Assembly: GCA_038212305.1 (NCBI GenBank)
Contig: JBBQUP010000001.1
Span: 1 to 64,000, forward strand
Reading direction: 5' to 3'
From: JBBQUP01 sp038212305
GTDB lineage: Bacteria > Bacteroidota > Bacteroidia > Bacteroidales > Marinilabiliaceae
DNA length: 64,000 nucleotides
Each line of letters opens with the position of its first letter. The first letter of the stretch is position 1. The notes under the pieces were generated by a model. The model searched no databases and was not told where the DNA came from. It saw only the letters and a program-made list of their open reading frames with translations. Below, one piece after another: positions 1-10,200 of this stretch. The position numbers and the translations under genes were made by a program.

Positions 1-18
1 ATTAACCCAACTTGCAGC
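1..18 (+). repeat. Left terminal inverted repeat of IS1634-like element
   Basis: ATTAACCCAACTTGCAGC, an exact inverted match to 2170-2187. It starts at the first base of the window, so the repeat could extend further left. Confidence 0.85.
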
Positions 19-199
19 CAAAACCACAAAATCAACGAATATTTGCCCAAAAATAAAGTATTTTCACTCAAATTTCGATTGTTTTGGACTTTTGTTTTGT
101 GTAAGCTGCTGATTATTAGTGTAAATTGTTTTTGAGATTTCATTTGTAGTACACAAGGGAGTATTGGTTTTCAGCGTTTTACGTATTTACTTTACGTGC

Positions 200-2170
200 A
201 TGTATTTCAAAGTATCAATGCGCACCAATCCTGAAACGGGTGTCTATTCGGGCTATTACTGTTTAGTGGAAAGCTATCGGAATCACCTCGAAAGAATTTG
301 CCATCGTACTATTCTGAATGTCAATTATTTAGATGTATTAGCCTTAGAACAACCTAACCTTATCCAAAAAATACTCACCGCAAAAACATCCAATAACAAT
401 AATCCATTGTTTGAACTTCCTTTTACCAACGATGCTACTGTAATTCATTATGTGAATGAGCTTTACAATCGAATGATTGCCGAAAAACGTATCGATGTAC
501 TTCAGGAAAATATTGCAAAAAAAGCAGCAAAATCGGGGAAAGACATTCAAGCGATTGATATTAATAGTATTCGCAATAAAGATGTTAAAGAAATTGGCTC
601 CGAATGGTTGTGTTTTCAAGCAATGAATCAATTGCAAATCGACACGTTTTTGGAGCGTCAAGGATGGAGTGATGCCGACATTAATCTAGCACAAAATCAT
701 ATCATTAGTCGAGCCGTTTATCCAGCGTCGGAACTCGAAACAAGCAAATGGATAAAAGAAAATTCGTCGGTATGCGAAATTACAGGTTACGATATCAATA
801 AAATCACCAAATATCAGTTGTATCGAATCTCTCGGAAGTTATATTCCGAAAAGGATGCATTGGAACAACATCTGTCCGTGCGCACCAACGAACTGTTTGT
901 ATTGAAGATCGTATCATGCTTTACGATTTAACAAACACCTATTTCAAAGGACGAAAGCTAGGAAGTACACTTGCAAAATTTGGCAGGAGCAAAGAAAAAC
1001 GAAGCGATGCAAAACTAATGATACTGGCGTTAGTGGTTAATAAAGAGGGATTTATCAAATATTCATGGATTTTAGAAGGCAACATGAGCGACTCTAAAAC
1101 GTTGGAAGGGATGATAAATAAATTACGCACTAAAACGTCTGTATCAGCCGAAAAAGCACTTATAGTGATTGATGCGGGAATTGCCACCAATGAAAATTTG
1201 ACTATGATAAAAGCGAAAGGCCATGATTATTTGTGCGTTAGTCGTTCGAGTTTAAAAAACTATATCATAGAAGCTGGAGCAACAACGGTTTCGGTAACAG
1301 ATAATAAAAAACAAAAAATAGACCTTTGTCGAGTAAAATCAGATCGGAATACTGATTTCTACCTAAAAGTCGAAAGTCACGCCAAAGAACTCAAAGAACG
1401 TTCGATGAATGAGCAGTTCAGGACTCGTTTTGAGGCAGGACTTCAACAAATATCTGACAGTTTAACTAAAAAAGGTGGTGTAAAACAAGAAGATAAAGTA
1501 TATGAACGCATCGGGAAGTTGAAACAGAAATATCCATCCATCGGTCGATATTTCGACATTGATGTTCAAGCCCAAAAGGCGGAACAACCCAAACGAAAAA
1601 CCAAGAAAACCCAAAAGCAACAGGAGCAGAAATTGATTGTATCGTCTATTAAATGGGGCATCAAAAATGGTGTTGATATTAACGCTCGAAATGGGGTGTA
1701 TTTTCTTCGCACCTCGCTAGAGGCAACCTCTGAACAAACTTTATGGCAGTAATTATAACACAATACGCGAGATTGAAGCAACATTTAGAGTTCTCAAAAC
1801 AGACCTCGATTTGCGTCCCATCTTTCACATTAAGGATGAAAGCACAATGGCTCACTTGCATTTAGGTCTGTTGGCATATTGGCTTGTAAATACGGTTCGT
1901 CATCAACTAAAGAAAGAAAACATCAACATCGGATGGCGCGAGACAAACCGAATTATGAGCACACAGAAAGCTGTAACAACATTGGCACAAAATGTTCACG
2001 ATCAAGTGATAATGATACGGTGATGTTCGGAACCAAATCAGAAAGTGCGCCAAATTTACGACGCTCTAAAATTCAAATATGCACCATTTGTAAAGAAAAA
2101 ATCCGTAGTACACAAATCCGAACTCGAGAACGCTCAATTTATTGAAAAACAGTTCTTTTCATCGGTGTAG
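200..2170 (+). pseudogene. IS1634-family transposase, frameshifted
   Basis: The transposase is spread over two frames. Piece one starts at ATG 200 (MYFKVSMRTN) and runs to about 905. Piece two begins near EDRIMLYDLTNTYF (about 905) and runs to about 1738. Piece three (LYGSNYNTIREIEATFRVLK, then HLHLGLLAYWLVNT) is back in the first frame from 1739 and meets a TGA at 2021-2023. The same frame then continues with CSEPNQKVRQIYDAL to a natural stop at 2168-2170. There are thus two frameshifts and one internal stop. Conserved blocks of the family (LYDLTNTYF, TIREIE-FRVLKTDLDLRPI) are still readable. The final stop sits at the edge of the right inverted repeat. The piece boundaries are accurate to about 10 bases. 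Confidence 0.85.
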
Positions 2171-2187
2171 CTGCAAGTTGGGTTAAT
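2170..2187 (-). repeat. Right terminal inverted repeat of IS1634-like element
   Basis: GCTGCAAGTTGGGTTAAT, the exact inverted copy of positions 1-18. It directly follows the transposase stop codon. Confidence 0.85.
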
Positions 2188-2267
2188 TATTTACCACACG
2201 ATACAATCGTGCAGCAACTGTGCAATCTTTTATGGAATATACATATCAAACAACCATTAATGGAAGT

Positions 2268-2312
2268 GTGTCTTTCTAAAATCTAGCTACTATAAAATTC
2301 AACCAGCTTCTT
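2268..2312 (-). repeat. Short copy of 3'-spacer repeat (second spacer family)
   Basis: Read on the plus strand this has TCTTTCTAAAATCTA, then AAATTCAACCAGCTTCTT just before the stop of the minus-strand helicase gene. The same blocks, slightly changed, precede the stops of the genes at 23613 and 32456, so they form the proximal 3' sequence of three minus-strand genes. The rest of 2188-2315 shows nothing else. Confidence 0.45.
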
Positions 2313-2315
2313 CGA

Positions 2316-5300
2316 TTAATAATTCTCAGTTATTAACCCCAATAACTCTTCCGATGATATTTTGGCGGACTGGTCGGTATTTGCAAGCAGTTTATCGGCT
2401 AAGTCTCTTTTATTATGGTGCATTTTCACAATTTTCTCTTCTATGGTATTTTCGGCTATAATACGATAAATCGTCACTGGCCGCTTTTGTCCAATGCGGT
2501 GAATCCGGTCGGAGGCCTGATCTTCAACAGCTGGATTCCACCACGGATCCATATGAATAACATAGTCGGCAGCAGTAAGATTAAGCCCTACTCCACCTGC
2601 TTTCAAACTAATTAAAAACAGATCGCTCATCCCATTTTGAAAATTATCGATGGCCAATTCACGCTTATTTAAAGGCGTAGAGCCATCTAAATATTGATAT
2701 GAGATGCCTTTCTTATCAAGCATCGCTCGTATTAAAGCCAAATGTTTGGTGAATTGTGAAAATATCAATGCTTTATGATTCGCTTCAATTAAATCGTCCA
2801 CTAAAACCTCTAATGCTTCAAGCTTCGAACTTGGTATATCACTATCGGGTACAACCAGTTGGGGGTGGCAACTCATTTGTCGTAACTTTGTAATTTCGGC
2901 TAATATCTGCAAATGTTTTGCACCACCTTGCGCTTCATTGCCTGTAATTTGCTCAATGGCTTCTTGTCGAAGCACTTCATACATCGCACGTTCTTGATCC
3001 GAAAGTGAAACATGAAGTGTTATTTCAGTTTTCTCGGGCAAATCGTCCAATACATCGTTTTTATTTCGTCGTAAAATAAATGGAGAAATATACCGGGTTA
3101 GCTGCTTACGTATTTGTTGACTATCAGAAGCATTATCGGTTTGCACAAACTTTTTAACAAATTGCTCGCTAGTGCCAAGCATACCAGGATTTATAAACTG
3201 AAATAGATTCCACAATTCACCCAAATGATTTTGAATTGGCGTGCCTGTTGTGATAATTTTAAATTTTGCGTTTAACTTCATCACGGCCTGACTGCGAACA
3301 CTTTTAGCATTTTTTATGGCATGTGCTTCATCCAATATCACAATATTCCAATCGCGTTTGTCGAGTAAATCGGGGTTCGCCTGCAATAAACCATAGCTCA
3401 TTACCAGAATATCGTGAGCCTTTAAATTACTTAAAACATCATCTCGGTTTTGAGATTTAAACTCTACTGGATTCAGTGTTGGTGCAAAACGATTCAATTC
3501 ATTTATCCAATTGCTACAAACCGATGCGGGTGCCAATACCAGACTTGCCCCATTTTTAGCATATTTAAGTAAAATACTAATGGCTTGAATGGTTTTACCT
3601 AACCCCATATCATCGGCTAAACAAGCACCCACGCCCCAATTGTGCAATCGATCTAACCAGCAAACACCTTCTTCTTGATAAGGCCGCAATTCGGCTTGTA
3701 AATTGTCGGGTAACGAGGGTGTGTACGATTTTAGTTGGTCTAAACTATCAAGGTGTTGCTTCCACAACTTATCCGATTTCACATCTTCTACACCCTCTAC
3801 AAATTTCTCAATACTTGCCGATCCTAAAGCATGTACTAACAATTTACTTCCCTTTTTATGAGCAACCGCATCCAGTGCAGCCAATCGTTTTTGTAAATCA
3901 CTACAGATGCTCAGATAAGTTTTATCATCTAACTGTATGTATTTCAGCGCTCCTCCTTTTGACTGCTCTAATAGTTGCTGGATATTTAACTTGAGTTTTT
4001 CATCAATTACCACCTCTGCATCTAAGGCAAACCAATCCTGACTTTTATTAATATTGATTTTAAAATTGGCAATTGTTAACACCTTTGCCACTTTCAAACG
4101 TTCACCCTTTGGCCAAATAATTTTCACCTCTGGGGCATGCTCCTTCACTTCGGCTAAAAAATCCAGTATTTCCTCATCATTATCAATAAACAATTGAGCT
4201 GATGTACTTTTCATCTCTTGCAACCAGTCAATTCGTTCGGCCAGTTCTACAAGTATATTTTTTTCACGTGAACGATCTCGTTGTATATTAAAAACTTCGT
4301 TCTTTGAGCTCTTAACTAATACTTCTGCAGAACCTATTCCTGGTATAAATCGAGCATCTTCACCTTCAATTACTTCAATTAATAACTGAACGTGCAACCG
4401 ATTATCCACCGGTGTTAATTGAAAAACGGGAATACTCTCACTTTTTTTAGTTTTTGCACTATTTTGTGTAAAGTTACCAGCTACAGGCATTACTTCATTC
4501 AATCTCTCAATCACTGGTTTTGCCTTTTCCATTCCGCTTTGAGGAATCACTATCTCTTTTAGCTTCGACTCAGCCAAAACAGTGTAAACCTGCATGGCTC
4601 TGGCCGACCAATGCGTAAAAAGATAACTGGTTGAGCTCTCTTTTACGATCCGAGGCTCAGGTGATGAAGGGTTAAGTTTTATCGTAGCACCTTGTTTATT
4701 TTTATCGATTTGTATTTGTGCTTCCTGAATACGAATTTTTAATGGCAAATGAGGCTCGGTAACGGTATAGACTTCGGGATGAGCAGACAATGCCCTAACT
4801 AATTTATGCCAATCTTTTACATGCAGCTCATTATAATAGTTGCTTTTTTGAAAACATTCGATAATAGCCCTGTCTTCTTTTAACGAAAAATCGGGCATTA
4901 AACTCAGCATTCGCGATATGGATCGTTCTTTTCCTTTGTTCCAGCCATTTTTATTTTTGGATTGCTCCAAACATGTTACACTGTTTTGATCTAATGGATC
5001 AACCAACCAAATCAAACGTTTTTCGGGTGTGTTACCATCCTTTAAACCAACATTCTTATTGTTGGATAATTCATTTGCAAGAATGGCCAACACATCTTCC
5101 CAAATCTCTTCGGGCTGAAAAAGTTCGGCCAAAGGAACAAAATCAAATTTTGATCGCAACTCAGCCAACCGTTTTTCGCAATATTCAGGCGTATCATCTG
5201 AAGTCATTAAACCCGATGCCCGAAATTCAAACTCCTCCTTTTCGTTAATAAAACTTGGATAGGAAGCTCCCTTCATTGGTTTGCCAAACCAATTTAAAAC

Positions 5301-6410
5301 TGCGGTTAAAAATTGTTGATGAAACACTTTCTGATAAGTTAAAAACATTTCATTTACCGAGGTAGTTTTTTTACCAATTTTATGATTGATAAAAAGCAAA
5401 ATAATTTGTGCAAACGAATTAAAAGGGTTATCATATCCTTGCGGATGGGGCATATTTTTTATTGCACTTCGAATAAAGGTAGATGCCAAGGTAAAATTCT
5501 TAGGTCCACCAGCCACCAATAGCGCAATGCCATATAATAGGCCAAAAGCACCAGGAAGTTCTTTCTTTTTATGCCCTTCCTCCTCCTGAATATCTATCAG
5601 GAAAATTGAAGCCAGAAACAACGCATCATCTAAATCACCTTGAAGGAGTTTTGCAAAAAACAAACTGTTTTTGTTAATACCTAGTGCATGGGTTATTTCA
5701 ACAACCTCACTTACAGGAAGTATAAGGTTAGCGCACGATGCATAAACATATTTTGAATAACTATCGATTTGAATAGTGGGATCTAAATAAATATCTTTTA
5801 GTTGATCAAAGTATTCGTAATACAGTGAAAAAGGCAAAGTATTTAAAAATAAGTCTCTGGGATGTTCATGAAATCGTGACAGAAGGGGTTTTATATACGA
5901 CAAATCTCCAAGACTCAATAAAGCATTTCTAAGTTGTTCTGTCGAACTTGACCAATTATAGGATTGTGAAATGCGAGTCAGTTTATTGAGACTATCAAAA
6001 TCATTAGCCAAAATAGATAACCGAATCACTATATCGTGATGATTGTAATAGTACTGAGATGTAAAATAGGAAATAGCAGCTCTTATTAGCAATAAATTAT
6101 CCTTGGCTAAAGGAAAAATTTTAAATACTATTTTAGGGTGGATACCAAAACCAGAATTAAATTGAATGATAACACCCTTGGCAAGTAAACTATTGATACT
6201 CTCATCTATTCTAGCATTTTTAATTGAAGAATAACTGGATACAGAAGAAATGATGCTCCGAGCGATACTTTTAATTTCTGTTTTTTGAAATGGTTTATCA
6301 ATTAAAACCAGTAATTTTAATACAATAGCCTCAACATCATCTAATTCTACATCAATTATTGCTTTAGGTAATTCACGTGTTTCAGATTCCTCAAACAATC
6401 GATTCATCAT
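2316..6410 (-). CDS. SNF2-family DEAD/DEAH-box helicase
   Basis: A 1364-residue Swi2/Snf2-type ATPase. The motor is in the C-terminal third: Walker A DDMGLGKT (Lys about 939), Walker B ILDEAHAIKN (Asp about 1027), TGTPIQNHLGELWNLF, then the helicase C lobe with SQFTKHL, LKAGGVGLNLTAADYV and the arginine-finger motif DRIHRIGQ near 1300. The order and spacing match bacterial RapA/HepA-like and other SNF2 proteins, which use ATP to move along duplex DNA and displace bound proteins. The first 900 residues have no domain I can name and no zinc-binding SWIM cluster. The gene stands alone, with decayed sequence on both sides. Its specific role is unknown. Confidence 0.9.
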   Translation of the reverse strand: MMNRLFEESETRELPKAIIDVELDDVEAIVLKLLVLIDKPFQKTEIKSIARSIISSVSSYSSIKNARIDESINSLLAKGVIIQFNSGFGIHPKIVFKIFPLAKDNLLLIRAAISYFTSQYYYNHHDIVIRLSILANDFDSLNKLTRISQSYNWSSSTEQLRNALLSLGDLSYIKPLLSRFHEHPRDLFLNTLPFSLYYEYFDQLKDIYLDPTIQIDSYSKYVYASCANLILPVSEVVEITHALGINKNSLFFAKLLQGDLDDALFLASIFLIDIQEEEGHKKKELPGAFGLLYGIALLVAGGPKNFTLASTFIRSAIKNMPHPQGYDNPFNSFAQIILLFINHKIGKKTTSVNEMFLTYQKVFHQQFLTAVLNWFGKPMKGASYPSFINEKEEFEFRASGLMTSDDTPEYCEKRLAELRSKFDFVPLAELFQPEEIWEDVLAILANELSNNKNVGLKDGNTPEKRLIWLVDPLDQNSVTCLEQSKNKNGWNKGKERSISRMLSLMPDFSLKEDRAIIECFQKSNYYNELHVKDWHKLVRALSAHPEVYTVTEPHLPLKIRIQEAQIQIDKNKQGATIKLNPSSPEPRIVKESSTSYLFTHWSARAMQVYTVLAESKLKEIVIPQSGMEKAKPVIERLNEVMPVAGNFTQNSAKTKKSESIPVFQLTPVDNRLHVQLLIEVIEGEDARFIPGIGSAEVLVKSSKNEVFNIQRDRSREKNILVELAERIDWLQEMKSTSAQLFIDNDEEILDFLAEVKEHAPEVKIIWPKGERLKVAKVLTIANFKININKSQDWFALDAEVVIDEKLKLNIQQLLEQSKGGALKYIQLDDKTYLSICSDLQKRLAALDAVAHKKGSKLLVHALGSASIEKFVEGVEDVKSDKLWKQHLDSLDQLKSYTPSLPDNLQAELRPYQEEGVCWLDRLHNWGVGACLADDMGLGKTIQAISILLKYAKNGASLVLAPASVCSNWINELNRFAPTLNPVEFKSQNRDDVLSNLKAHDILVMSYGLLQANPDLLDKRDWNIVILDEAHAIKNAKSVRSQAVMKLNAKFKIITTGTPIQNHLGELWNLFQFINPGMLGTSEQFVKKFVQTDNASDSQQIRKQLTRYISPFILRRNKNDVLDDLPEKTEITLHVSLSDQERAMYEVLRQEAIEQITGNEAQGGAKHLQILAEITKLRQMSCHPQLVVPDSDIPSSKLEALEVLVDDLIEANHKALIFSQFTKHLALIRAMLDKKGISYQYLDGSTPLNKRELAIDNFQNGMSDLFLISLKAGGVGLNLTAADYVIHMDPWWNPAVEDQASDRIHRIGQKRPVTIYRIIAENTIEEKIVKMHHNKRDLADKLLANTDQSAKISSEELLGLITENY

Positions 6411-6580
6411 TTTATTTAATTAGAGTTCGAAAAAAATATTTAACCCAGTGCCATTTTTCAGAATGACCCAGCATGGCTACTTTTGAGTGACGACACAAAA
6501 ATTTAAACCTGAGTAAAAGTACAATTTTTAGCGAACAGCCAAAATATAGTCGGCTGTTAAAGTTTATTGAGAAAAGTGAA
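6411..6580. other. Gene-free stretch, possible old mobile-element end
   Basis: There is no credible open frame here. Around 6445-6520 it carries GTGCCATTTTTCAGAATGACC and GGCTACTTTTGAGTGAC, repeated TTTT-rich blocks with flanking GTGCCA/GTGAC. These resemble the multi-repeat ends of IS21-type elements, but no transposase is present. The remaining 6821-6959, on the other side of the regulator remnant, shows nothing recognisable. Confidence 0.3.
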
Positions 6581-6820
6581 ATGGGGAAAATTGCGAAACA
6601 TCATTGACCGAAAACATAGAAAACAAAAATGAAACAACCGGCATAATTTATAACGCAGTGGCGAAAAGAGGTAAACCTCACTCATGAAGAATTTGCTGAA
6701 AGAGCGGGTATGACACTTACCGTAATACGCAAAATAGAGCAAGGCAAAAGCAACTTATACCTGGATAAAGGCAATCAGGTTTTAGCCATGTTTGGTCATG
6801 AGCTGGGGTTAAATAACTAA
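6581..6820 (+). pseudogene. Remnant of XRE-family (HipB/Y4mF-like) transcriptional regulator
   Basis: The frame 6650-6820 reads ITQWRKEVNLTHEEFAERAG, then MTLTVIRKIEQGKSNLYLD and NQVLAMFGHELG to a stop. That is the helix-turn-helix and C-terminus of HipB/Y4mF-like regulators, which usually accompany HipA-type kinases. An in-frame TAA lies directly upstream and there is no usable start. A possible original start, MGKIAKHH at 6581, is in a segment interrupted by stops. No hipA follows. It is therefore a broken regulator on the strand opposite to its neighbours. An open minus-strand frame over the same bases looks spurious. Confidence 0.7.
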
Positions 6821-6959
6821 CTGATCAGTGGGGTTTACTTATAAATCTGACACATATGAAATATTTATTAATTACAATTTCCTTTATAGCAAATTGTTAA
6901 TTGCGACCATCCGCTTTTAAAATTTATCTTCCCTCAATCTGCATAATCAAAATAAATCG

Positions 6960-9900
6960 CTACATAAATCTCCGACCCGCCACTAAAATATCATCAACCT
7001 GATCTAAGTCGCCCATCCAAGAGATGATTGTCTCATCCAGAATTTTTTGCTGATCAACAGTTGGTAATTGATGATGCGACAAGAGTAACTGCCGCATTTT
7101 GGCAATTTTAAATTTCTTCCCATCGGCGCCACCAAACTGATCGGCATAACCATCGGAAAAAATATAAACCATGTCGTTGGGTTCAATAAGCAACTGATGG
7201 TTTTGAAACGCTTTAACTCCGTCAACGCTGCGCCCAATGGAATGCCGGCTTGCTTTAATTTCAATCATCTCACCATTGCGTATTAGCCACAACGGGTTAT
7301 TTGCACCGGCATATTCGAGCAGGCGAGTTTGCGAATCGTAACTAATCAAGGCCATGTCCATTCCATCATTTACAATGTCGTTTTCTTTTTGATGAAAATT
7401 AAACTCCACCTCTTTGTTCAGTTGCATTAAAATTTCGGATGGTGTATAAATGCCTTTTTCGATGACTATTTTATTGAGTGATGTGTGGCCTATAACCGAC
7501 ATGAACGCACCCGGAACACCATGTCCAGTACAATCAACCACGGCTAAAAACTCCTTGCCATGACTTTGAGTTGCCCAATAAAAATCGCCACTCACAATGT
7601 CCTTAGGTTTAAAGAGCACAAACGTATCGCCATAGGGCAGCTCATTGGGCAGCAAGGCAACCTGAATGCGTTTAGCATACTGAATGCTATCGGTGATATC
7701 TTTGTTTTTCGATGCTAACTGAACATTGGCTACCGAGAGTTCATGCGTACGTTCCATCACCCGTTTGGCAAGTAGTTTCTTTTCACGAATAAGGTTTCGC
7801 TCACGCATTTTAATGAAAAGGAATATCGAAATCACCAACAATATTATACTTGATGTTACAAACCAAGGACGTTGGTAAATTGGAGCTAATATCTCAAATG
7901 GTATCGCGGCCGGCGTTTCATCGGCCATACCGAACGAGTTAACAGCTTTTACTTTAAACACATACTTTCCTGGAGGTAATGCACGGTAATTGGCCGACTT
8001 ATCGGAACCTACCTTTTGCCAATCTTTATCGGCACCATCTAACATTATTTGATAAGTAACCGATGAAGGATCAGATATAGATATACTTCCATAACTCACC
8101 GACACATTGTTTTGAAACGAGGGAAATTCTAACTGACTAAACACATCAACCGCTTCACCATTCACTTGAAAACTAATAATGTGTGGAATGGGTATAATCG
8201 GCTTATCAAGATCGGCGGCTGGATTATAATAGGTAACACCTTGAACGGTACCCATCCACAACTGACCATCAGCATCTTTGTAAGCTGCATTTTGTCGGCA
8301 CTCAATTCCCACAAAACCATTGTGTTTATTATATGCGAGAACGGTTTCTCTGTTTGATGTAATTTTATTTAAGCCAACGGTGGTTCCCACAAAAATATTA
8401 GACTCTTCATCGGCAATTAAAAATCGAATGCTGTTGGTAAATAACCCCTCATCAATGGTGTAATGATGCACTACTTTCCCGTCGCGATCAATCACAAACA
8501 CACCATGCGCCTCAGTGCCCAACGCAATATTGCTTTTACCAACACTAACAATTGCTGTAGGCGTAATTTTTTCGTCAACAGCAATAGCGTTGAATTTATT
8601 GTTTGACCAATAACTGATTCCACCATTTTTAGTTCCCACCCACATAACGCCAAACTCGTCGCAATACAAGCTTTTTATTTCGTTTGAGGGCAATCCATCA
8701 AGTTGTCCAAACATTTTGACATACAAACCCGATTTAATATCAAAAAGCATTAATCCACCCAAAGTGCCAATCCACAATTGATTTTGATGATCCACCTCCA
8801 TGGCTAGTACCGATTTTGATACACGAGGCAGTCGTTCGTTAATCTCAGGCATGCTCACAAAATGGCGTTTAATCACATCAAAAAGCTGCACGCCTTGATC
8901 TTCAGTCCCAATCCAAATATTCATATTCTTATCTATTTTCAAAAACCGAATGAGGTTACTAATCTGATTCTGTTGTTGGTCAAAATGAATCATATTTTGG
9001 CTCGCAGGATTTAATACCGATATTCCTTCGTTGGTACCAATCCAATAGTTGCCATTATCATCTTGAACAATGGCATTGACTTGGTTATTTATTAATCCGT
9101 TTTGCGTGGAGTAGGTAACAAACTTTTCTCCCTTAAAAATATCTAATCCATGCTCTGTGGTACCAATAAGAATGTTTCCTTCGCTATCTTCAAGCAAACA
9201 CCATACTTTATTATCGTGCAACCCATTGCTTTGATCAAACACCTTTATTACGCCAGTAGATGATATACGGGTTAATCCGCCTTTGCGTTCTAAATCCCAA
9301 TGGCCAATCCAAATATTACCGTGTCTATCTTCAATAATATCGGTAATCCAATTCGAGGCCAATCCATTTTTAACATCGTAATAGGTTACTGCACCTCCAT
9401 CAGGCTCTTGCTTATATAAACCGCCATTGTAGGTGCCGTACCAAATATTTCGGTGACTGTCCTCAAACATAACTGAAAACTGAAAATAGGTATCGAGATT
9501 TTTAGAGGAGAAACGCACAAATTTATCACTTGCAGAGTCGTATTGTTTGATGCCAATATCAGTTATCATTGAGAGTTTACCATCCTTCGCAACCATCGAA
9601 TTAAACAACATGTCGCTCAAATCCTTTCCTGTATATTGCTGCCATTCGAGGTTGGAATTTGCATCTTTTGGATTTTTTATTTTAAAAGCGCCATTCTCAT
9701 AAGTCGTTATCCATAAATTGCCTCGATGATCGTTACAAAACGACGTAATATTGCTTGAGATGGGAACTTTATCGATGATTTCAAACATTTTTCCATTGTA
9801 ACGCGTTATGCCACCGCCTTCGTGACCAAGCCAAAGCATGTCTCCATCATCAACAACGAGTGATCTCACACCACCTTTCGACAACCCGTTTTTTATGGTA

Positions 9901-10124
9901 TAATTCATAAAGTGAGCCCCATCGAAGCTAGATATTCCAACATCAGTACCTAGCCAAATCAAACCATCGCGCGACTGGCACATGTCAAATACCTTGGACG
10001 ACTCCATGCCTTCGGTGGTTTTGTAATTATCGAAAAAATAAGTTTGTGATAAACCGTTTTGAGTTGATAAAACGAAGAAAACACCAACCATGACAATCAA
10101 AAAATAACGTAAAACGGAGAGCAT
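6960..10124 (-). CDS. Two-component-type propeller sensor with SpoIIE/PP2C phosphatase domain
   Basis: Start chosen at 10124: MLSVLR, then a hydrophobic stretch and GLSQ give a clean signal peptide. An in-frame ATG at 10196 would add 24 residues and lie 4 bases after the upstream stop. The mature protein has a long series of reg-prop blades (IWLGTDVGISSFDG, IWIGTEDQGVQLFD and so on), a Y_Y_Y domain before the membrane, one membrane segment (FVTSSIILLVISIFLF), a short coiled coil, and a C-terminal SpoIIE-type PP2C domain with GDFYWA, DCTGHGVPGAFMS and FSDGYADQFGG, whose metal-binding Asp residues are intact. Such proteins are thought to sense periplasmic ligands and dephosphorylate Ser/Thr in the cytoplasm. 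It follows the TPR-caspase gene and is probably cotranscribed with it. Confidence 0.88.
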   Translation of the reverse strand: MLSVLRYFLIVMVGVFFVLSTQNGLSQTYFFDNYKTTEGMESSKVFDMCQSRDGLIWLGTDVGISSFDGAHFMNYTIKNGLSKGGVRSLVVDDGDMLWLGHEGGGITRYNGKMFEIIDKVPISSNITSFCNDHRGNLWITTYENGAFKIKNPKDANSNLEWQQYTGKDLSDMLFNSMVAKDGKLSMITDIGIKQYDSASDKFVRFSSKNLDTYFQFSVMFEDSHRNIWYGTYNGGLYKQEPDGGAVTYYDVKNGLASNWITDIIEDRHGNIWIGHWDLERKGGLTRISSTGVIKVFDQSNGLHDNKVWCLLEDSEGNILIGTTEHGLDIFKGEKFVTYSTQNGLINNQVNAIVQDDNGNYWIGTNEGISVLNPASQNMIHFDQQQNQISNLIRFLKIDKNMNIWIGTEDQGVQLFDVIKRHFVSMPEINERLPRVSKSVLAMEVDHQNQLWIGTLGGLMLFDIKSGLYVKMFGQLDGLPSNEIKSLYCDEFGVMWVGTKNGGISYWSNNKFNAIAVDEKITPTAIVSVGKSNIALGTEAHGVFVIDRDGKVVHHYTIDEGLFTNSIRFLIADEESNIFVGTTVGLNKITSNRETVLAYNKHNGFVGIECRQNAAYKDADGQLWMGTVQGVTYYNPAADLDKPIIPIPHIISFQVNGEAVDVFSQLEFPSFQNNVSVSYGSISISDPSSVTYQIMLDGADKDWQKVGSDKSANYRALPPGKYVFKVKAVNSFGMADETPAAIPFEILAPIYQRPWFVTSSIILLVISIFLFIKMRERNLIREKKLLAKRVMERTHELSVANVQLASKNKDITDSIQYAKRIQVALLPNELPYGDTFVLFKPKDIVSGDFYWATQSHGKEFLAVVDCTGHGVPGAFMSVIGHTSLNKIVIEKGIYTPSEILMQLNKEVEFNFHQKENDIVNDGMDMALISYDSQTRLLEYAGANNPLWLIRNGEMIEIKASRHSIGRSVDGVKAFQNHQLLIEPNDMVYIFSDGYADQFGGADGKKFKIAKMRQLLLSHHQLPTVDQQKILDETIISWMGDLDQVDDILVAGRRFM

Positions 10125-10142
10125 TGAACTGCCCTCCGTTTT
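10111..10142 (-). promoter_or_regulatory. Inverted repeat with the start codon in its loop
   Basis: AAAACGGAG at 10111-10119 and CTCCGTTTT at 10134-10142 are perfect 9-base inverted copies with a 14-base loop. In the minus-strand mRNA the loop carries the ATG at 10124 and the upstream arm carries GGAG. A fold would control access to that start. This is inference from sequence only. Confidence 0.45.
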
Positions 10143-10200
10143 ATAATTTAGTTTTTGATTAAAACGATCAATTAGAAAAAAATTGAATCGCATCATGAGA

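Larger units (their letters stand above)
1..2187 (+). mobile_element. IS1634-like insertion sequence (IS4 superfamily), decayed
   Basis: The first 18 bases of the window are an exact inverted copy of positions 2170-2187 (ATTAACCCAACTTGCAGC). The segment between them holds one transposase-like gene in pieces, so this is a full-length element about 2.19 kb long. The left flank lies outside the window, so a target duplication cannot be checked. The transposase is broken, so the element can probably move only if an intact relative supplies the enzyme. The family call rests on the resemblance of the protein fragments to IS1634-type DDE transposases. Confidence 0.85.

Noticed and set aside
1811..2145. 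Two short plus-strand frames as separate genes
   Set aside because: They are the C-terminal pieces of the frameshifted IS1634-like transposase.
6557..6742. Open minus-strand frame of 61 residues
   Set aside because: It is the shadow of the HipB-like remnant on the plus strand and has low-complexity, Phe-rich composition with no homology I can recognise.
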